The notes: a model not told the origin generated them from the letters alone. A stretch of DNA of 32,106 nucleotides from Calothrix membranacea FACHB-236 (GCF_014696315.1 NZ_JACJPX010000087.1:1-32106); one strand, 5' to 3'; positions 17,354 to 26,567 are shown, numbered from the stretch's first letter. Made by a program: numbers and translations.

Positions 17354-17410
17354 TTGTCCTTTGTCTTTTGTCTTTTGTCCTTTGTGTAATGACCAATGAC
17401 CAATGACCAA
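17354..17410. repeat. STRR-type tandem repeats (TTTGTCC and CCAATGA units)
   Basis: Four TTTGTCY-like units, then three CCAATGA units. They fill the space between the convergent dacB and lptC stop codons. Confidence 0.75.
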
Positions 17411-17413
17411 TAA

Positions 17414-18676
17414 CTATTGCCCCTTCACTTTTTCTTGAGGAATAATTTCTGTAACTACCCTACCGCCAGTATTGCCGCCGTTAACAACGATGTTTTCGGT
17501 TTGCAGATTACCTACCGCTGTTTCACCGGCAAAATTTAATGGTGGATCAACTTGTCGATAAACTACATTACCCTGCGCTTCTACTAATTTTTTGTCTAGA
17601 TACCAAGTTAATGTTTGCGACTTTAAAGACTGGCGACGCTGACCAATAGCGTTGACATTGCCTGTTAAATAAACTGTTTTTTGTGGTATCTTCATTTCAC
17701 CTTGGTTTGCGGTTACTGTCACATTTTCCGCTTTATGAAAGACACGCACAGGTGAAGTTGTGGTGACAGTTTCGGTATTCATGTTCCAGTTCATAGAGTT
17801 ACTAGTTATTTGCATTGGTGGGTCTAGTAATTCTAGCTGGGCATTTTTTGTCACCGTGGCAATTTTGGTTTTCAAATTAATTTCCGTAGCATTTCCTCGC
17901 CCACGGTCAGTAATTTGATTATTTTTGTAGCGGTCAATTTGTACAGGGCGATCGCCAATTAATTTTTCTTCTTTGATTTGCCAAATTAAATGCTCTGTTC
18001 GCATTTGTAATTGGGGATCGGCAGAGTTGGCGACGACCTTACCCGATAATTCCATCCGCTGTTCGCGAGTTTTAACTTTGGCTTCCTGTGCTACTGCTTG
18101 TAGTTTTGGATGAGTACCGTTAATTTGATTACGGACAATTAATAAATCTTCCTTGGGCCGCCATTCTAATTCATTACCTCGTAATACTATGCCATTCCGA
18201 GGGTCTGTAGCCACTATTTTTCCTTTGAGAAATAGTTGTTTCCCATCCTGCTCAATATCTGCTCTTTCTGCTTTAATTTGGTATACTACTTTGCCATCTT
18301 GATACAGTTCACCATAGGGGCTTTCTGCTTGACCAATTTGTTTTTCTTTGGTGTATTTTGCTTGTTTAGCATTAACTTTCCAAATTGGTCTTCCTACTTC
18401 ATCAAACTGTTCAAAATCTACATTAAAAAATGTCAAGTTGCTATCTGTATTTTGTCCAGATGTATTTGAATTATTGGCTTGATTTTTAACAGATTTACCA
18501 CTACAAGCAAATAAACCAACTACTAAAAATAACGTTAAAGATAGGCGAAACCAATTAACTTTAATGGGTGCTACATTCAGAGATGGCAATAAAAAGAATT
18601 GGGGGGAATATATTTTATTTCCCCCCTGTTTTCCTAAAGCGCTGCTCCCTTGATGCTTATCTGCTTCCTGCTTCAT
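17414..18676 (-). CDS. lptC: LPS export ABC transporter periplasmic protein LptC
   Basis: 420-residue LptC-type protein that would pass lipopolysaccharide from the LptBFG transporter to the periplasmic bridge. A hydrophobic stretch (45-57) ends in LFAC, a plausible lipobox (Cys58). The rest is repeated beta-jellyroll-like LptC/OstA units, e.g. KQLFLKGKIVATDPRNG, QRMELSGKVVANSADPQ and KTVYLTGNVNAIGQ. It is about twice the length of E. coli LptC, consistent with the elongated cyanobacterial type. The 40 residues before the hydrophobic segment are long for a signal peptide, so the true start could be internal. The ATG overlaps the NYN gene stop by one base (TAATG). Confidence 0.88.
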   Translation of the reverse strand: MKQEADKHQGSSALGKQGGNKIYSPQFFLLPSLNVAPIKVNWFRLSLTLFLVVGLFACSGKSVKNQANNSNTSGQNTDSNLTFFNVDFEQFDEVGRPIWKVNAKQAKYTKEKQIGQAESPYGELYQDGKVVYQIKAERADIEQDGKQLFLKGKIVATDPRNGIVLRGNELEWRPKEDLLIVRNQINGTHPKLQAVAQEAKVKTREQRMELSGKVVANSADPQLQMRTEHLIWQIKEEKLIGDRPVQIDRYKNNQITDRGRGNATEINLKTKIATVTKNAQLELLDPPMQITSNSMNWNMNTETVTTTSPVRVFHKAENVTVTANQGEMKIPQKTVYLTGNVNAIGQRRQSLKSQTLTWYLDKKLVEAQGNVVYRQVDPPLNFAGETAVGNLQTENIVVNGGNTGGRVVTEIIPQEKVKGQ

Positions 18677-19314
18677 TAATCTTGAATTTCTAAATGTCCG
18701 TCAGTTTCTCTTGGATCTTCCAAAAAGCCCATACTTGATAAAGGTCGATAGGGGTAGCTTTGGCGAGGGGTTTTTTGAATATCTTCTTTGATTGCTTCTA
18801 AATCAATATAGCGATCGCTAACATTAATTAAGCTGTCGCTAGTCATGGAACGCAAACTCACAACTTCTACCCTGACACCCCGATAACTGACTGAGTTGAC
18901 TGCATAGGCTAAATCACCGTCGCCACTAACTAAGACTGCTGTATCATAAGAATCAACTAAAGCCATCATATCTACTGCAATTTCTACATCAAGATTGGCT
19001 TTTTTTGAGCCATCTGGTAGCTGTACTAAATCTTTAGCAATCACTCTATAGCCATTGCGACGCATCCACAAAAGAAAACCTTGTTGTTTCTCATTGGTGC
19101 GATCTACTCCTGTGTAGAAAAAAGCACGCAGCAGTCTAGAACCGCCAGTTAATCGACACAGTAGCTTAGTGTAATCAATTTCAATTCCTAGTTGCAGTGC
19201 TGCATAAAATAGATTTGAGCCATCAATAAATATGGCTACACGACCTCTATTCTCTAAAACTTGTTCCGGTGTAAATATTGAGTCATTTTCTAAATTATTC
19301 AACATTGATGTCAT
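18676..19314 (-). CDS. NYN domain protein, LabA/DUF88 family
   Basis: 212-residue NYN (PIN-like) protein. The acidic metal-binding residues of the fold are all visible: Asp31 in FIDGSN, Asp109/Asp115 in KANLDVEIAVDMM, and Asp132/Asp134 in VSGDGDL. This supports a putative Mg-dependent ribonuclease. The family includes LabA, which affects circadian output in Synechococcus, but the biochemical role of LabA-like proteins is poorly defined. Residues 180-212 form a non-conserved tail. The stop overlaps the lptC start by one base, so the two are translationally coupled. Start ATG at 19314; MLNN at 19305 is an alternative. Confidence 0.9.
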   Translation of the reverse strand: MTSMLNNLENDSIFTPEQVLENRGRVAIFIDGSNLFYAALQLGIEIDYTKLLCRLTGGSRLLRAFFYTGVDRTNEKQQGFLLWMRRNGYRVIAKDLVQLPDGSKKANLDVEIAVDMMALVDSYDTAVLVSGDGDLAYAVNSVSYRGVRVEVVSLRSMTSDSLINVSDRYIDLEAIKEDIQKTPRQSYPYRPLSSMGFLEDPRETDGHLEIQD

Positions 19315-19395
19315 ACCTCGGTTTTTATTCTTGTAATTTTTGATACTAAAAAAATAGTTTTCACAGGCAAGTTAGAACGGTTTATGATAATGTTC

Positions 19396-19428
19396 CGGGG
19401 CTAAATGTAAGTAGCCCCGTTATTTTTT
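19396..19428 (+). terminator. Intrinsic terminator pointing against the flanking genes
   Basis: Eight-bp perfect stem, CGGGGCTA (19396-19403) with TAGCCCCG (19412-19419), then TTATTTTTTT on the plus strand. Both neighbours (metG and the NYN gene) are on the minus strand, where no T run follows the stem. It therefore terminates plus-strand transcription, or is a structured 5' leader of the NYN gene. Confidence 0.6.
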
Positions 19429-19469
19429 TGACAAAATTAGAGATTGAACAAAATCAAAAATTCAAATTA

Positions 19470-21071
19470 CTAATTGTTTTTTGGCAGTTCTATCCGCTTA
19501 AATACTGGTTGAGGTGTACCCAACTGTTGTTTATCGGATAGTATGCCCCAGGTTGCATGAAGGCTAAAAGGAGCAGCATTGGCACTTTCTAGCTGATCAT
19601 TAAAGTTTATTCCAAAGCCCAATTGCTGATAAATATCGCTACTGATATTCGGAATCACTGGGGACAGCAGGTAAGCTGCTAGTCTAACTGATTCTAGAAC
19701 TGCATACAGCACTTCTGCCAATTGTTGCTGCTGTCCTTGCTTATATAATGTCCAAGGGGCTTGTTCATCAATAAACTTATTGCAAGCTTGCGCCAGCAAG
19801 AGAATTTCTGTGCAAGCTTGATTGAAAGCTAGCATTTCGTAAGCATTTTTCACCTTTTCCCCTAAACTTAGCCCAATCGCTTTTAAAGGATTGTCAGCCG
19901 TAATCGCTTCTTGGGCAATTGATGGCACATTACCGCCGCAGTACTTTTTCACCATGTTCAAGGTGCGATTGAGCAAATTGCCTAAATCATTTGCCAAATC
20001 TGCATTTAGAACATTAATGAATCTAACTTCATTAAAATCGCCATCTTTACCAAATTCGATTTCCTTAAGGAAGTAATAACGAACAGCGTCACTACCATAG
20101 CGCTCGACTAGTTCTATGGGATCGAGGGTATTACCCAGACTTTTACCCATCTTCTGGCCATCTTTGGTTAAAAAGCCATGCCCAAATACTTGCTGTGGTA
20201 ATGGTACGCCAGCTGACATTAACATTGCTGGCCAGTACACTGCATGGAAGCGGAGAATATCCTTACCAATTAGGTGCAAATTCATCGGCCACCATTTGGC
20301 TAGGGCGTTGGCTAAAGTTGGTTCTGCATCGGGATCTAATAATGCTGTGACATAGCCCAGCAATGCATCAAACCAAACATAAAGAGTATGTTTAGGATCT
20401 ACAGGTACAGGAAAACCCCAATCTAGATTCACCCGCGAAATTGAAAAGTCTTGCAACCCTTGATTGACGAAGTTGAGGACTTCGTTACGACGACTTGCAG
20501 GCTGAATAAAATCTGGTTGAGATTTGTAGAGTTCTTGGAGTTGGGTTTGATATTTAGATAAGCGGAAGAAGTAGTTTTGTTCGTCGCGCCACTCAACTTC
20601 TTTGTTAGTATGAATTGGGCAACGATTTCCTTCTAGAAGTTCTCTTTCTTCTTTAAATTCTTCACAAGATACACAATACCAACCTTTTTGTTGCCCCTGG
20701 TAGATATCGCCTGCTTGCCATACTCGGTCAAAAAATTCCTTGACAATTGCTTCATGGCGAGTATCAGTAGTACGAATAAAGCGGTCGTATTTAATGTTTA
20801 GTAACTGCCATAGAGAAAAGAAGCTTTGAGATATTTCATCACAAAATTCTTGGGGTGCTTTGCCTAAATTTTCTGCTGAACGCTGGATTTTTTGCCCGTG
20901 TTCATCTGTACCTGTAATCAATAGTACTTGATGCCCTAAAAGTCTCTGAAACCTCGCAATGACATCTGCTGCCATTGTTGTATAAGCACTACCTACATGG
21001 GGGACATCGTTTACATAATATAGGGGAGTGGTGAGTGCGAATGTCTTTTCTGTTTTATTTATTAGATTCAT
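19470..21071 (-). CDS. metG: Methionyl-tRNA synthetase
   Basis: 533-residue class I aminoacyl-tRNA synthetase charging tRNA-Met. The HIGH-type motif reads HVGS (25-28) and the KMSKS loop reads KMGKS (307-311). A single zinc knuckle is formed by Cys133, Cys136, Cys151 and His154 (CxxC...CxxH), the arrangement of the Thermus-type enzyme. The anticodon-binding helical domain covers about 370-510. There is no C-terminal dimerisation (EMAP-like) domain, so this is the short form. ATG start at 21071. It lies 155 bases upstream of the NYN gene on the same strand; cotranscription is possible. Confidence 0.96.
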   Translation of the reverse strand: MNLINKTEKTFALTTPLYYVNDVPHVGSAYTTMAADVIARFQRLLGHQVLLITGTDEHGQKIQRSAENLGKAPQEFCDEISQSFFSLWQLLNIKYDRFIRTTDTRHEAIVKEFFDRVWQAGDIYQGQQKGWYCVSCEEFKEERELLEGNRCPIHTNKEVEWRDEQNYFFRLSKYQTQLQELYKSQPDFIQPASRRNEVLNFVNQGLQDFSISRVNLDWGFPVPVDPKHTLYVWFDALLGYVTALLDPDAEPTLANALAKWWPMNLHLIGKDILRFHAVYWPAMLMSAGVPLPQQVFGHGFLTKDGQKMGKSLGNTLDPIELVERYGSDAVRYYFLKEIEFGKDGDFNEVRFINVLNADLANDLGNLLNRTLNMVKKYCGGNVPSIAQEAITADNPLKAIGLSLGEKVKNAYEMLAFNQACTEILLLAQACNKFIDEQAPWTLYKQGQQQQLAEVLYAVLESVRLAAYLLSPVIPNISSDIYQQLGFGINFNDQLESANAAPFSLHATWGILSDKQQLGTPQPVFKRIELPKNN

Positions 21072-21447
21072 GCAAAATAAAAAGCAACTTATTAAAACGT
21101 TTTATCCCTTACTTTTTTCAGCAAAACCACGTAATTATATAACATTACTCCTATTTTTTCAAATGACACCTTAATATTAGCAAATCTGGAGAGACCACAG
21201 TTAATTTTATGCTTGACATAAAGCCAGCTAATTTGTCCTAAATGATTTTCACTAGCTGCTAAAAATAGTTAGTAACTCTTTTTATGGCATTTATTGTGGC
21301 TAAAAACACAAAAAACTAGACTCAGAAAATATCGTTGTTTTTGATAATTAGACATTTCTACCTTAAGACGGTCGTGATAGGAGTAAAGAAATGTAAATCT
21401 TAAGTCAAGATCAGCTGCGATATTTTCAGAAAAATATATTGATTTTT
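21072..21447. other. Divergent intergenic region between metG and an acyltransferase gene
   Basis: 376 AT-rich bases that should contain both promoters. I see no convincing -35/-10 pair, repeat array or hairpin. Confidence 0.45.
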
Positions 21448-22173
21448 ATGAGTCTAAATAGCCCTCTAGACATTTCTCGTTTGTCATTGGCCGCATTATC
21501 AACGCAAATGTTTCGTTATTATGAGGATCGGATTCCTCATGATACTAGTGTGCTAGTTGTCAGCAATCACCGCAGTTTTATGGATGCTTTAGTATTAATG
21601 GCGGCGCTATCGCGTCCTATCCGCTTTGCTTGCCATCACTACATGGGACAAGTGCCAATTATGCGGGAATTGGTAACCAGCCAATTAGGTTGCTTTCCTT
21701 TAGAAGATATCAAACATCGCCAACAGAGCTTTTTTGCTCAATCCCAAGTACTATTGCAATCCCAGCAAATGGTAGGGGTGTTTCCTGAAGGCACCGCGCC
21801 AATGGTAAAATCTACCCAACCAAATCAATTAGGCGAATTTCAGCGTGGATTTGCTCATTTGGCATTACGAGCATCTGTGAGAGATTTAGCAATTCTGCCC
21901 ATTGCGATCGCCTCTCTAGAAGAAGTAAATACCGCTGGTATACCTTTGCGGTTGTTGAGTTTGTTTGACCCTTCAGAAGCCTTATTTAATCAACCAGGTA
22001 GGCATCCTTTGGTCATATATCGTCGGGTTGCTGTGTTAATTGGTAATCCTTATTGGATTAAGCCCCAACATCAAAAACAATATCAAGGAAAACAAGCTAA
22101 AACTGTTGTCAATGAACTGACAGAACATTGTCATTATGAAATTGCCAACTTATTACATCAAGGTTGTTATTAA
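21448..22173 (+). CDS. 1-acyl-glycerol-3-phosphate acyltransferase-like (LPLAT) protein
   Basis: 241-residue PlsC/LPLAT-fold acyltransferase. Motif I NHRSFMD (NHx4D catalytic pair) and motif III FPEGTAP are both intact; substrate contacts in FACHHYMGQVPIMREL correspond to motif II. No strong membrane span. A second, more canonical PlsC is encoded at 30082, so this copy may use a different acceptor. The next gene on the same strand is an alpha/beta hydrolase, a pairing discussed in the findings. ATG at 21448 is preferred over TTG at 21439. A hairpin follows the stop. Confidence 0.88.
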   Translation: MSLNSPLDISRLSLAALSTQMFRYYEDRIPHDTSVLVVSNHRSFMDALVLMAALSRPIRFACHHYMGQVPIMRELVTSQLGCFPLEDIKHRQQSFFAQSQVLLQSQQMVGVFPEGTAPMVKSTQPNQLGEFQRGFAHLALRASVRDLAILPIAIASLEEVNTAGIPLRLLSLFDPSEALFNQPGRHPLVIYRRVAVLIGNPYWIKPQHQKQYQGKQAKTVVNELTEHCHYEIANLLHQGCY

Positions 22174-22186
22174 AATATCTCGCAGT

Positions 22187-22211
22187 GTGGATGGATCAAC
22201 TAACCATCCAC
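22187..22211 (+). terminator. Hairpin after the acyltransferase gene
   Basis: Eight-bp perfect stem GTGGATGG (22187-22194) with CCATCCAC (22204-22211), followed by TAAATAATAA rather than a solid T run. A weak terminator, but in the right place. Confidence 0.5.
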
Positions 22212-22525
22212 TAAATAATAACGATTGCCTCTATAGATTTCAGCCCAATTTATTGGCTAGAGCTAAATCTGTTTATTGATACCACTTCCTTAAATCATCT
22301 GTCAAGGAGTTTTAAATTTGTTAATTTCTTAATATTAGGGCGCATAATAAATCGATTAATTGCAAACTTGAAGTTTATCTGGATTTTTGTGCATAAAGCT
22401 ACGATTTTTAGATAATTTTGAGTGTGATATTACAAATTAAACCTGGCGATCGCTCAAACTTAAAACATATTGAGCTTTTACAAGGTAAATTTTAGAAAAC
22501 TAACAAAATTAATTAAAATTTGAAA
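22212..22525. other. Intergenic region upstream of the alpha/beta hydrolase gene
   Basis: 314 AT-rich bases with one HIP1-like site near 22447. No gene, repeat array or clear promoter seen. Confidence 0.45.
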
Positions 22526-23356
22526 ATGCTGGAAGTTGAGTTAAAGCCGTGTTTCCTGACTACTAAGCGCATACAGCCTCAGTATCCCCTGTTTGTATAC
22601 TTGCCAGGGATGGATGGAACAGGTCAACTATTGCGATCGCAAACTGCTGGATTAGGATCTGGGTTTGATGTTCGCTGCTTGGCGATCCCCAGACAAGACC
22701 TCACCACCTGGGATATTCTCACCAAGAATGTATTAGATTTAATTCACGCTGAATTAGAAAAAAGATCCCAGCGACCAGTATATCTATGTGGAGAGTCTTT
22801 TGGCGGCTGTTTAGCGATGAAAGTAGCTATTCAAGCGCCACATCTGTTTAAGCGGATTATCCTGATTAACCCAGCTTCTAGCTTTCATTTACGTCCTTGG
22901 TTAACTTGGGCATCACAACTAACTTACTTAGTGCATCCTCGTCTGTATGAAGTTGGCGCACTAGCATTATTACCATTTTTAGCATCTTTACAAAGGATGA
23001 GTAGGAGCGATCGCCAAGAACTGCTCAAAAGTATGCGTTCTGTACCACCGGAAACAATCATGTGGCGATTGTCTTTGTTGCGAGAGTTTGATGTTAAAGA
23101 AGAACAGTTAGGTTGTCTCACACAGCCAGCATTACTCATAGGCGGTGGACAGGATCGGCTTTTACCTTCTGTAGAAGAAGTAAAAAGATTAAATACTATC
23201 TTAGTTAACAGTAAGACGGTGATTTTACCTCATAGTGGGCACGCCTGTTTATTAGAGAGCGATACTAATCTCTATGAAATTATGAAAGATCATAATTTCT
23301 TAGAAAAGAGTACTGAGGTAATTGAGTCATTTGAACTCAGAGATGCAGTTAGGTGA
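22526..23356 (+). CDS. Alpha/beta hydrolase, similar to the hydrolase half of plant phytyl ester synthase
   Basis: 276-residue alpha/beta hydrolase. Numbering from an in-frame TTG at 22520, the nucleophile is Ser93 in GESFGG, the acid is probably Asp212 in GGGQDRLLP, and the base is His241 in HSGHACLLE. The oxyanion region is YLPGMDGTG (28-36), a form I associate with the esterase/lipase half of plant phytyl ester synthase-like proteins, in which an LPLAT domain is fused behind it. Here an LPLAT gene lies just upstream on the same strand. The natural substrate (lipid, phytyl or wax ester) cannot be told from sequence. ATG at 22526 is used as start. Confidence 0.85.
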   Translation: MLEVELKPCFLTTKRIQPQYPLFVYLPGMDGTGQLLRSQTAGLGSGFDVRCLAIPRQDLTTWDILTKNVLDLIHAELEKRSQRPVYLCGESFGGCLAMKVAIQAPHLFKRIILINPASSFHLRPWLTWASQLTYLVHPRLYEVGALALLPFLASLQRMSRSDRQELLKSMRSVPPETIMWRLSLLREFDVKEEQLGCLTQPALLIGGGQDRLLPSVEEVKRLNTILVNSKTVILPHSGHACLLESDTNLYEIMKDHNFLEKSTEVIESFELRDAVR

Positions 23357-23671
23357 AAAGAACTATACTAGAGCCTAACGTATTATCCATGCATTGTTGC
23401 GTTACGGCTAAATTTTATTGTTTCTAAGCCTCAAATCCTCATAAAACTGCATCCATTCAAAACTTTATAGATTTAAATATCTATGGGCAATTGCTGCGAG
23501 TTTATATTGGACAAGCTTTGCGTCAAGACTTAGCTGGATTATTTTCTGATTGAGTCTGGAAATCAAAAGCTGATTTTTATCTATCGGCTTATCCTTGAGG
23601 AAAGAGGTAAAACTATACACACTTTTGTTACAACTAAGAATAGCAAGACTGTACATTGAGGGTGTCACGCA
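23357..23671. other. Intergenic region upstream of the EcsC-like gene
   Basis: 315 bases. A 38-codon plus-strand frame without a start (about 23438-23554) has protein-like composition but no recognised family; it may be debris. GAGGGTG at 23658-23664 is a good ribosome binding site for the next gene. Confidence 0.45.
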
Positions 23672-24778
23672 ATGGCAGATAAACTTTCTCAAGAAATCGA
23701 AAATAAAAAAATCAATAATTTACACGATAATACAATAAAAGATAAAAAATCATTTTTTACATCTGTTGGCGAAACATTCAACTGGCTAGCTGAGACAGCA
23801 GTTGGAGTAGGAGAAACAGTTGCTAAACAAACACACAAGTTAATTGAACAATCAACTCAAACAAGCGGCAAAGTAGTAGATAATCTTAGCCAAAATTGGT
23901 TAATTCGTAGATTATCTGGTGTCTTAAATCTCAATTGGTTGATTGGTGCTAGTGAAAATGTTGATTTAGCCAAAGCAGAAGCAGCAGTTAATAAACTAAA
24001 ACAACAATATCCTCAAGAGTCCCCTAGCCAAATTTCCCATAGAATTATGGTGGAAAAAGCTACAAAAGCTGGGGGAATTGGTTTAGCAACAAGTATTTTG
24101 CCAGGAGTAGCTGCGGCTTTATTAGCAATTGATTTAGCAGCGACAACACAATTGCAATCAGAAATGCTTTATCAAATAGCATCGGCCTACGGCTTAAATT
24201 TAAAAGACCCAGCACGTAGGGGTGAGGTTTTAGCAATTTTTGGTTTAGCTTTAGGTGGTAGTCGGCTGTTAAAAGCTGCAGGTTTAGGCTTGCTGCGAAA
24301 TGTACCTTTTGCTGGTGCTGCGATCGCAGCTAGTTCTAATGCGACGATGATTTATTCTTTAGGCTATGCTGCTTGTCGTTTTTACGAAGCCAAGCTGGAC
24401 GAATCCACTTCGCTGACTGACAAAGAGACATTGGCAACATTAAAGCAGGAAAGTGAAAAATACTTAGAAACTGCGATCGCTCAAGAAGCTGTCATGGATC
24501 AAATTTTAGTGCATATGATCCTTGCCAGTCATCCAGAAAAGACTTGGTCAGAAATTCTCCCAGAGTTAAAAGCTATAAATCTCAGCGAACATTCATTGAA
24601 TGCGATCGCCAAAAATATTCAATCACCCCAGCCTTTAGATAATTTACTCAATCAACTCAACCGTGATTTTGCTATTCCCTTGTTGGCTCAATGTCAAAAA
24701 ATTGCCCAACTTAACGGTGAAACTACAGAAGTAGAGCAAAATATCATTGACGCGATCGCTAATAAGTTTAATCTTTAG
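23672..24778 (+). CDS. EcsC-like family protein
   Basis: 368-residue protein of uncertain function. A charged N-terminus (1-30) is followed by amphipathic helices (30-90). A hydrophobic, Gly/Ala-rich core comes next (about 131-172, AGGIGLATSILPGVAAALLAIDL, and 185-232), then a soluble, helical, acidic C-terminal third (240-368). The core resembles EcsC-type proteins, a loosely defined membrane-associated family; I recognise it by general pattern, not by a catalytic motif. ATG at 23672 has a good ribosome binding site. Stands alone, followed by a repeat element. Confidence 0.6.
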   Translation: MADKLSQEIENKKINNLHDNTIKDKKSFFTSVGETFNWLAETAVGVGETVAKQTHKLIEQSTQTSGKVVDNLSQNWLIRRLSGVLNLNWLIGASENVDLAKAEAAVNKLKQQYPQESPSQISHRIMVEKATKAGGIGLATSILPGVAAALLAIDLAATTQLQSEMLYQIASAYGLNLKDPARRGEVLAIFGLALGGSRLLKAAGLGLLRNVPFAGAAIAASSNATMIYSLGYAACRFYEAKLDESTSLTDKETLATLKQESEKYLETAIAQEAVMDQILVHMILASHPEKTWSEILPELKAINLSEHSLNAIAKNIQSPQPLDNLLNQLNRDFAIPLLAQCQKIAQLNGETTEVEQNIIDAIANKFNL

Positions 24779-24802
24779 GGGAATGGTAATTGGTAATTGG
24801 TT

Positions 24803-24940
24803 AGGACTTACGCAAGTGTCATATTTTTTTCGTTTGGGTTTGTCCAGGGTCAAATGTCAAGAGTCCAAAAAACCTAAATTTTTGACCCTTGACTCTTGAC
24901 TCTTATGCCAGACGATCACTGTGCCAGTTGCGTAAGTCCT
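24803..24940. mobile_element. 138-bp MITE-like element
   Basis: Bounded by perfect 13-bp terminal inverted repeats (AGGACTTACGCAA at 24803, its complement ending at 24940). No coding capacity. The interior holds an inverted pair around 24857-24895 (GTCAAGAGTC and GACTCTTGAC). Its right end shares 22 bases with the repeats at both window ends, so all three belong to one family. It sits inside a TAATTGG tandem repeat that continues on both sides, which hides any target duplication. Confidence 0.7.
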
Positions 24941-24941
24941 G

Positions 24942-25022
24942 TTGGTAATTGGTAATGGGTAACTGGGAGAGAATCATCATACAATGCCCCATGCCCAATG
25001 CCCTATCCCCCATGCCCTTTTC
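24942..25022. repeat. STRR-type tandem repeats before pepA
   Basis: TTGGTAA-type units, then C-rich units of the CCCATGC/CCCTATC type. They end about 60 bases before the pepA start. Confidence 0.7.
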
Positions 25023-25085
25023 CTAATGCATGAATAGCGGATTTTAAGCAATACTAGTACAAGAACTTTTACACAAAATACAAAA

Positions 25086-26567
25086 ATGGTAATTAGACCA
25101 AGCGATACGCCGCTTTTAGAGTGGACAGGCGATACTTTAGCAATTGGATTATTTGAAGATTCCGTAGAGTTAACTGGCGAATTAGCCACTTTAGATGGGA
25201 AGTTTGCCGGAATTTTAAAAGAATTGATTGTTGAAGAGGAATTTAAGGGTAAAGCCAATAGCACTGTCTTCACTCGCATAGCAGCTAGTACCCCAGTCAA
25301 GAAAGTCATTCTCGTAGGTTTGGGGAAACCAGACGCGGTAACTACCGATTCCTTACGACGCGCGGCTGCGGCTGTGGGAAGGGTAGCTAAAAAGCAAAAA
25401 GTAAAAACTTTAGGTTTTAGTTTCCCATTATGGAACAACGATCCAGCGGCAACAGCCCAAGCGATCGCAGAAGGCGTGCAATTAGCGCTTTACCAAGATA
25501 CTCGCTTTAAGTCAGACCCAGAAGAAAAAAAATCACAAGTAGAAACCATAGATTTACTAGGGTTTGCTGGACAAGAAGCAGCTATTAACCTAGCAAATCA
25601 AATTGTTTCTGGGGTGATTTTAGCCAGAGAATTAGTAGCTGCCCCAGCAAACGCTGTTACACCCATTACAATGGCGGAAACTGCCCAAGCGATCGCCAAA
25701 GATCATGGTTTGCAAATCCAAATCTTAGAACGGGAAGAATGCGAAAAGTTGGGCATGGGTGCTTTTTTAGGAGTCGCCCAAGCATCTGATTTGCCTCCTA
25801 AATTTATTCACCTCACCTACAAGCCAGAAGGCACACCCACACGCAAACTAGCAATTATTGGTAAAGGCTTAACCTTCGACTCCGGCGGACTCAACATTAA
25901 AGGCGCTGGTAGCGGTATTGAAACTATGAAAATTGATATGGGTGGTGCAGCAGCAACTTTAGGCGCAGCCAAAGCAATTGCCCAAATTAAGCCCAGTGCT
26001 GAGGTTCACTTTATTTCCGCCGTCACCGAAAACATGATTAGCGGTCATGCGATGCACCCTGGTGACATCCTCACCGCCTCCAATGGCAAAACTATTGAAG
26101 TTAATAACACCGACGCTGAAGGACGTTTAACTTTAGCAGATGCCTTGGTCTATACCGATAAATTAGGATTAGATGCGATCGTTGATTTAGCCACCCTCAC
26201 TGGTGCTAACGTTATCGCCTTGGGTGAAGATATTGCAGGTTTATATACTCCCGATGATGCAGTAGCTGCCCAAATAGAAAAAGCCGCAAAAAGCAGCGGT
26301 GAAAAGATTTGGCGGATGCCAATGGAAGAAAAATATTTTGAAGGGCTAAAATCTGGCATCGCCGACATGAAGAATACTGGCCCCCGTCCCGGTGGTTCGA
26401 TTACAGCCGCCCTGTTTCTCAAGCAATTTGTCAAAGATACCCCCTGGGCACACCTAGATATTGCTGGCCCAGTCTGGTCAGATAAAGAAAACGGCTACAA
26501 CGGCCCTGGTGCTACAGGCTACGGTGTCAGAACTCTGGTTGACTGGGTACTAAGTCCGGTGGAATAG
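25086..26567 (+). CDS. pepA: Leucyl (cytosol) aminopeptidase, M17 family
   Basis: 493-residue hexameric-type aminopeptidase removing N-terminal residues from peptides in the cytoplasm. The N-terminal regulatory-type domain covers about 1-165. The catalytic domain carries the two-metal site: Lys260 and Asp265 ([10 protein letters not shown]), Lys272, Asp284 (KIDMGGAAA), and the family signature NTDAEGRL (341-348) with Asp343, Glu345 and Arg347. All metal ligands and both catalytic residues are present. Length is normal. ATG start at 25086. Flanked by repeat arrays on both sides, so probably transcribed alone. Confidence 0.95.
   Translation: MVIRPSDTPLLEWTGDTLAIGLFEDSVELTGELATLDGKFAGILKELIVEEEFKGKANSTVFTRIAASTPVKKVILVGLGKPDAVTTDSLRRAAAAVGRVAKKQKVKTLGFSFPLWNNDPAATAQAIAEGVQLALYQDTRFKSDPEEKKSQVETIDLLGFAGQEAAINLANQIVSGVILARELVAAPANAVTPITMAETAQAIAKDHGLQIQILEREECEKLGMGAFLGVAQASDLPPKFIHLTYKPEGTPTRKLAIIGKGLTFDSGGLNIKGAGSGIETMKIDMGGAAATLGAAKAIAQIKPSAEVHFISAVTENMISGHAMHPGDILTASNGKTIEVNNTDAEGRLTLADALVYTDKLGLDAIVDLATLTGANVIALGEDIAGLYTPDDAVAAQIEKAAKSSGEKIWRMPMEEKYFEGLKSGIADMKNTGPRPGGSITAALFLKQFVKDTPWAHLDIAGPVWSDKENGYNGPGATGYGVRTLVDWVLSPVE

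Noticed and set aside
23438-23554. 38-codon protein-like frame before the EcsC-like gene
   Set aside because: Too short, no start codon, family not recognised; could be gene debris but not supportable.
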